Below are positions 5,727 through 11,110 of a stretch of DNA of 11,110 bases, in pieces (the stretch's first letter is position 1; the number at the start of each line of letters is the position of its first letter). A program made the translations under genes and the position numbers. The stretch comes from Fomitopsis serialis (taxonomy: Eukaryota; Basidiomycota; Agaricomycetes; Polyporales; Fomitopsidaceae): NCBI RefSeq assembly GCF_022376445.1, contig NW_025955753.1:1-11110 (forward strand), read 5' to 3'. The notes under the pieces were generated by a model that saw only the letters and a program-made list of their open reading frames with translations, had not been told where the DNA came from and searched no databases.

Positions 5727-8700
5727 GAAAGAGGGAGAGAGGCGGAAACGGACGAACCACCCCCGGCGGTATGTCACGTGCACGGTGGCGGAGATCGAGA
5801 TCGCGGCGCGACCTCAACAGAGAACCACTTCTATGCGACGTGCCCATCAGAGACTAGCCGACTTGTGAGTACAGCAACAACGGGTCCTGAATAAGCCCCG
5901 ACTCGGATACTAAACATGTAACTGACCATTTCGGTAGGATTTTGCAAATCCTCTTGTGCGACCACATATGAGGTTCCTGCCACGCATCGGTGCACCTGTC
6001 TCGGAGTTCAGAGATGGTGAGAAATGGCTCGACATGAATGACGAAGCACTCGAGAGAGGCCAGCTCATGTGGATGGACGAGAAGACACCGCACCGGCACT
6101 TCTACATCAAGGAACTCGCGCGGCTGCAGGATGGACGCTACGTGATGCCGCTGAGATTTGTGGAAGAGAATGAGGTGGACTGTCTTGATGGCTTCCTCGT
6201 AGTCCATTATCCTGCGGTACGTGATCCATCATTTGATCAGAGATATTTGTAGTGACATACGGATTTGTGGATAGACGGGGTTATTTGTGGTTCGTAATCA
6301 GGAGTTCATCCGTGTAGCGGCAAGGGAGCTGCAAGACAACGTGATAGAGATACAGGCAGGTCTCAACATACAATTTGATGGTGAGATCTGTTTGCACGTA
6401 CTTATCGTATATGAGCCACATAGTGCTGATGTGTGGTATTTTCAGAGCTTGCGCCTCCATGGGTTCGGAATGTGCGCCATCCAGTCCGAGCTACAGCTCT
6501 CAAACGCCCAACATTCACGGTCCGATTGATGGCTTGGTGCGATGATGTCTCTGGAAACAAAACGAAGCAATACAATGCTCATACCAATGTCTACGTCGCA
6601 AACATCAACCTCCCGCATGAGAAACTCAAACAAGAATACTTTGTTCGCTTTTGCTCTACATCGCAGCATGCGTCGTCGTCCGAACAACTTGAAGAGCTTG
6701 CCAAAGACACGTGAGTATTCCATTACTAGTAGCCGGTGGAAAGACATCGAAATACACGTACTGAAGGGTCAGGGCAACAGGGGTCCGGACAGATGGCATA
6801 CAGCCTACGATTGCAAGCTTCAACAGGAAGTCTTGTTCCGCATCATCCCACATGTCTTCCCAGCGGATAATCCCCAGCAATCAGAACATTGTTCGCACAT
6901 TGGTGGTAATGGCAACAAACCCTGTCGAGCTTGCAAGATCGGCGGCACCGCAAAGGAGCGGGAAACAGACGAGAAATATGAAACATTTTTCGCGGTGAGT
7001 AAGTTGCAATTCTATCGTAGATCTGCTTCTCACCTGGGGTTGTAAGGCTGGACCTCATCGCACGACGGAATGGACAATCAGCCAAATCGAGTCACAGCTA
7101 TGGATTGCGGGCCTTGGTGTGCAGGATACAGTGGATCTTATGCAGACGAACACGGGAGTTAAAGACAAGACCGCCCAATACTGGATTAGCATCCTGATTA
7201 AGAAAGCGCGTGCACTGCAACACGAGCGAATAGCAGCAATCGCAACGAGGGACCCGCGCTTGAATGATCGTACCTGCAACCGTGACGCCGAGGCCAAACA
7301 GGCTGTAAAGAACACAATCTCCCATGAGATACAACAGGAACTGCACGATTGGCTTGTCCGTCAGCCTTCACAGAGCTATGATGCGCTCCCAGCTACTTCC
7401 CGTACGTGTTTTTCAATACATGATGGAGTCGTCTTCGGAAGCTCACCTCAAGTTCTGCAATCACAGCACTTCGTGATACGCTGCGACCAGGGGACCACTA
7501 CAATGTTCTGCTCGGGCTCCCTGGCGTTGAAATTCATTTCGATACACCAGGTGAGATTCTGCACACTTACCTACTTGGACAGGAGAAGTATGTTTGGCAC
7601 AAGACGACCTCGCCCTGGGACAAGAAGAAGGACGAACTCTTTGCGGCACGGCTTCGTAGTACCTCGGTCGATGGTTTGACCTTGCCGCCTCTTCGCGCAG
7701 AGTATCTGCTGCAATACAAGAATTCACTTGTCGGGAAGCATTTCAAGGCGTTGCAACAGGTTGGTGTGTTCCATCTACACGACGATCTGTGCTCCGATCT
7801 TGTCCGGCAACTCTGGAAAGCAACTGGTGAACTCGGCGCAATGCTATGGTACAGTAAGATAAGGAGAATGGATGAGTATTTGGTACGTCTTGGACTCGCA
7901 GTGCCGGACACCGTCGCGAGCCATCACTGTCACTGACCTTGAACATTCGTAGGCAGATCTAGAGATTCTCATCGCGAACGTTCTCGACGTCTGGGTGCTC
8001 ATCGATCCGAATCGAATCCTCACCAAAAACAAGCTCCACGTCCTCGCTCATTTGATAGCGAACATTCGCCGCTTCGGTCCCGCGATTTTGTACTCCACAG
8101 AAGTCTTCGAGTGCTGGAACGCTATCTTCCGATTCTGCAGCATCCTCTCGAACCATCGCGCACCGAGCCGTGACATCGCTGTTGCATTGGCCGATATGGA
8201 GCGCTTCAAGCATCAGGTGAGCGGCGGCTGGTGGTGTAACTCCGCAGGCGAATATGTTCGGGCAGGGGACAGAGTTTGCACGTTCCTTCAGGAGAGTCCG
8301 AATCTGCAGCGGCGTCTGGGCTGGGTGGAGGATATACAAGCAACACTAATAGTTGGTGAGCAGTACAGTAATGTCGTCTTCGTTGCGAATTGAACGCTCA
8401 CATCACTGGTTTCCCAGGCACGGCGAAGCTAGAGGCACGGCTCAAGCGATGCCCGTCTAGCTGGGCCGATGCTATTGCACCATTATCGCTTCCACCGCCG
8501 ACGCATGATGGCGCACCAAACTCTTTAGATATAACAATCTTCCAGCAGTGCAAATTCTTGGTGTCGCAAGCAAAAGACATTTGTAAGCCTGGTTCGTGGG
8601 TGTTTTTCAAGGTTCCACAAGACACGGCGACGCCTGCAGTACCCGAGATGGTAAGTGTAATAATCTGGTATTTCGATGAAAATCTTAGGCTGATCACGCA

Positions 8701-9505
8701 CACCGCCTGCTCTGCAGCCTACAGACGTGCGAGCAGGGCGTATCTTCAAGATCCTCTCTCCTGTTGGTGGCAGAGAAGCGATCGCCGTCGTACAATGTTT
8801 CGACATCATGGGAGAACGGGATGACTATCTCAATATGCCCATCCTTACTCCCAGTGATCGGCACCCTCAGCTTGTCCCCCCCAAGGTCTGTCTACGACCC
8901 GGTGATCCAATGATGTGCTTACCTTTTCACCCCCTGCCCTTATAGGATATCCTCTTCATCTTCAATGCACAGCATGACTGCCGTGCCTGTCATTGCACCA
9001 CAACCGCGCTGGAGCACATCGTTCAAGAGCGAGTTGTCACGGCCCGAACCCGACTCCACGTTACACACGCAGAAACACCGCGTTTTCTGCTGAACATGCA
9101 TGCTCTTCACAATGCAGACCTCGTTCGCGAGACCTTACCGCGGAATCTCACAGAGCCTCGGTATTATCTTGCTGACCGCAAGGCACAGCACCGTCGCATT
9201 GCCACGGACCTACGTGTCACTGGCGGAGCCCGGAGGGCACAAGCTGCTGCTAAGGCTGCCCAGACTCGCATTCGTAACAAAGAGGCTCGTGCGGCAACGA
9301 CTTCGAGCCACAATCCTCAGGCTCAGACGCAAGCAGATGGTACCAATGATCCACTTATCGCAGGTTCGCCAGTCGCTCATAGCCTCATATGTGCTTGTTC
9401 GAATGACCTTATCAAATTGCAGACTCGGAGACCAGTGTGGCGAATGAAGATACTGGTACTACTAGACAGGACGACGATGTGGAGATGGAAGACGTGACAT
9501 CCTAG
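5685..9505 (+). CDS. multi-intron CACTA/Plavaka-like transposase-related protein
   Basis: Rebuilt exons: 5685-5864 (5' limit uncertain), 5938-6216, 6302-6380, 6446-6710, 6781-6994, 7047-7401, 7467-7882, 7953-8355, 8418-8650, 8718-8885, 8946-9363, 9423-9505. All introns are GT..AG, 52-85 nt, most with a CTGAC/CTGAT-type branch site. Exons from 5938 join in frame into 970 residues ending at TAG 9503-9505. Numbering from 5938: WCDDVSGN (150-157), LPHEKLKQEYFVRFCSTS, GGNGNKPCRACKIGGT with a CxxC pair (256-259), TGVKDKTAQYW (315-325), DTPGEILHTYLLG (423-435), TEVFECWNAIFRF (585-597), VSGGWW, NAQHDC (811-816), RFLLNMHALHN, an Ala/Arg/Lys-rich segment and an acidic DDDVEMED tail. From memory this is a large Agaricomycete family usually annotated as hypothetical. 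The order DDxSGN, CxxC, DTPxEILHxxLLG parallels tnp2/CACTA and Plavaka transposases (RNase H fold), so I infer a nuclear transposase-type enzyme or a domesticated relative; catalysis is unproven. The first exon (..VCHVHGGGDRDR..TENHF) may be a zinc finger, but no ATG is in its frame after the TAG at 5679; the first ATG in the next exon is 5968. Confidence 0.8.
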
Positions 9506-9700
9506 CATATACTGTACATGTATACCGTGACGTGCTACTCCCCTTATGAATGTGTGAACGAGTCTGAGTCTCTCACTCGCACCGTTGTAATCAGAGCGAA
9601 CAGTTCATATTGTGGGGCTCTTGCGCCGTGAGGTTGAAACAGCCTGACAAACAGATCAGTCAGCCGTCAGGGAGAGGTCTGAGCCATGTCAATGTAGAGG
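9506..9700. other. 3' flank of the transposase-like gene
   Basis: No gene. There is a short palindromic TACTGTACATGTATA just after the stop (about 9512-9526) but no AATAAA; fungal polyadenylation signals are loose, so the 3' end of the transcript cannot be placed. Confidence 0.4.
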
Positions 9701-9784
9701 GCCTGATCGCCTTACCTCGCACCTCCTGAGGACCTTGTGAACCAGGTCGTGATCAGGCAAAGGCGGTGACCCTAGCGTAGGGTC
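9701..9784. repeat. cluster of perfect inverted repeats (possible branched structure)
   Basis: GCCTGATC (9701-9708) pairs perfectly with GATCAGGC (9751-9758). Inside it are CCTC-CT-GAGG (9722-9731) and GACCT (9731-9735) pairing with AGGTC (9744-9748). Immediately after is GACCCTA-GCG-TAGGGTC (9768-9784), a perfect 7-bp stem. No tRNA hallmarks (A and B boxes, anticodon loop) fit, so no RNA family is assigned. Confidence 0.6.
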
Positions 9785-10234
9785 CCTCCGCTATGAGCCG
9801 CATCTCGCGGGTTACCTCCGTGGCGCCCGAGTGATCCAGATCTTCCGAATGCCACATCAAAATGGGCGTGTAGTGCAGCACTCGATGCCACGGCGCGCGG
9901 TTCGTCCGACTGTTGGTCCGCGTTCCGTGTCGCCTCTAGCGTACCAGTAGTCTAGAGTCGACGGTATGAGGCCTTGAGGACGAGCGCCATACAGAGACAC
10001 GGAAGTGAGATGAGTGACGAGCGCGAGAGACGGGAAGATCTACTTAGAGACATCAGCCGAGATGGATGCGACGCGCGACGGTGCGGGAAAGGATGAGAAC
10101 GAAAGCAAGCAAAGGAACGAAGAGAGAAAGACATGCGCGCGTGCGCCTTGTTAGTATGATACGACCGTCCTCCCGTCAAAGATGAGTCTGCCTTCCTCCG
10201 CCATCATGGCACGAATAACGATTAAAATAAGTAG
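9785..10234. other. region without a supported gene
   Basis: No coding evidence on either strand. About 9985-10140 is purine-rich on the plus strand (GAGA/GAAAG words); the 75-codon minus-strand open frame there is Ser/Arg-rich and looks compositional. Confidence 0.5.
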
Positions 10235-10263
10235 ATGATCGGTACCCAGCGGTACCCGATCAT
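10235..10263. promoter_or_regulatory. imperfect palindrome with duplicated CGGTACCC upstream of the P450
   Basis: ATGATCGGTACC (10235-10246) and GGTACCCGATCAT (10251-10263) are complementary except for one bulged base. The same sequence contains a direct repeat CGGTACCC at 10240-10247 and 10250-10257. It lies about 190 bp before the P450 ATG, where a fungal regulator could bind as a dimer; the role is inferred from position only. Confidence 0.35.
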
Positions 10264-10455
10264 ATGTAGGAGCTTCCTGATCCGAGTCAGCGCGCCTCAT
10301 AATCTCTGCTTTCTTCATCTCTTCGGGGACACTTTCTCCTTCCGTTCAGTTCTCTCCACTCTCTCGACGCCGTGTCCAGCATCTGTGTAGCGGTTCAGTA
10401 CACGGGTGCACGCTCACAAGCGACCCTTCTTCAACCCGGCGCAGTCGCAGTCCAT

Positions 10456-11110
10456 ATGGCTCTGTTTGTTGCGGTACAGGTCCTTCTGCTCACCTTCGTG
10501 CTAGCTGCCGGCCTCTGGCTCCTCTTCTCCCGCAAACATGCAAGGCTCCCACCCGGACCCCGGGCAGGCCAGTCCTAGGCCACTACGGCAAGATACCATT
10601 GCGAGTCCATGGCACTTTTTCGGCGAGCTAGGGCACAAGTACGGTCAGTTCACGCGTATCACGGATCCTCGCGCCTCCCGGAAGGCTAATCGTGCCGTAT
10701 GCAGGCGAGATATCCAGCATCCGCATACTGGGCCATACCTTGATCGTTTTGAATGCCTTCGACCCGCCGACGCGATCTTCAACAAGCGCTCGAATCGCTA
10801 CTCCCACAAGCCCCGCCGGAGGATGGGCGAGCTGTACGTGCGCTCTTCGTTGTCGACATACCCTGCAGCTCTGACGTAGTGTACGTGTTCGGCGACTGTA
10901 GGTCGGGTCTGGTCGCGACGTTGCCGTTCATGGACCCGGGCCCGACGTTCACCCATGCGCGCAAGATGTTCCGTCAGGAGCTCAGCCGCGCAGCCTCACC
11001 GCATACCACGGCGAAGTCGAGCGTGCATCCCGCCAGCTCGCCAAAGCGTTTGCTGCAAATGCGAACATTCCGGGCTTTGAGAAACACATTGACCAGTACG
11101 CATCTCCGTC
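10456..11110 (+). pseudogene. cytochrome P450, N-terminal part, frame-broken and truncated by window edge
   Basis: The ATG at 10456 opens a membrane anchor (MALFVAVQVLLLTFVLAAGLWLLF) followed by basic RKHAR and the proline hinge LPPGPR, the standard start of a microsomal class II P450 (haem monooxygenase of the endoplasmic reticulum). Later pieces match the usual order: PVLGHYGKIPL, WHFFGELGHKYG, EISSIRILGHTLIVLNAFD (the beta-1 sheet region), ADAIFNKRSNRYSHKPR (B helix), then FTHARKMFRQEL (C helix, ..R(K)MF..) and YHGEVERASRQLAKAF. Two introns fit: 10644-10704 (GTCAGT..GCAG, branch CTAAT) and 10834-10901 (GTACGT..TAG, branch CTGAC). The pieces lie in different frames, with breaks near 10569, 10605, 10765 and 10990, each equal to one missing base; the first frame stops at 10576-10578. 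The haem-binding Cys region would be beyond the window. Either a pseudogene or a functional gene with sequence errors. Confidence 0.8.

Noticed and set aside
6711..6772. Alternative acceptor GGTCAG at 6772 for the fourth intron
   Set aside because: It puts the next exon out of frame; the acceptor AACAG at 6780 restores the phase and leads into the HTAYDC segment.
8217..8247. Possible intron GTGAGC..GCAG in the transposase-like gene
   Set aside because: Only 31 nt, not a multiple of three, and its removal would destroy the conserved-looking VSGGWW segment; the frame is open through it.
9600..9660. Inverted copy of repeat Y near 9628-9647 (GAGGTTGAAACAGCCTGAC)
   Set aside because: Similarity to the reverse complement of Y needs a gap and several mismatches; too weak to claim an element terminus.
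9952..10179. Minus-strand 75-codon Ser/Arg-rich frame
   Set aside because: Composition follows the purine-rich plus strand; no motif, splice partner or promoter.

Overview
The window looks like nuclear DNA of a filamentous basidiomycete (Agaricomycete type). Genes are split by many short introns (52-85 nt) with GT..AG ends and CTNAC-like branch sites. It also carries a fungal Ty1/copia retrotransposon, a large multi-intron gene family that I know only from Agaricomycete proteomes, and the start of a microsomal cytochrome P450. It is a repeat-rich accessory region, not a compact gene cluster.

Layout. (1) 1-2142, minus strand: the 5' part of a Ty1/copia element, with LTR, gag, protease, zinc-binding pre-integrase and the first residues of integrase; it runs off the left edge. 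Gag and pol are one base out of frame. (2) 2143-3985: no supported gene; a short coding-like tandem repeat relic sits at about 3094-3333. (3) 3990-4815: pyrimidine-rich repeats, made of three copies of a GC-rich head that folds as a hairpin, separated by 16-bp minisatellites. (4) About 5116-5342: a diverged solo LTR related to the LTR at 1936-2142 but in opposite orientation. (5) 5572-5726: two interleaved exact direct repeats, one self-complementary. (6) 5685-9505, plus strand: a 12-exon gene, rebuilt here, with 11 introns and a fully phase-consistent frame. It resembles the tnp2/Plavaka (CACTA) transposase architecture. (7) 9506-10455: no gene, but several perfect inverted repeats. (8) 10456-11110: the N-terminal part of a cytochrome P450 with two clear introns and four frame breaks, running off the right edge.

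There is no evidence that the genes act in one pathway. The retroelement, solo LTR, repeats and transposase-like gene point to successive mobile-element activity next to a decaying (or poorly sequenced) P450. All five frame breaks, four in the P450 and one in gag-pol, have the same sign (one base missing), while about 2.9 kb of exons in the transposase-like gene contain none.
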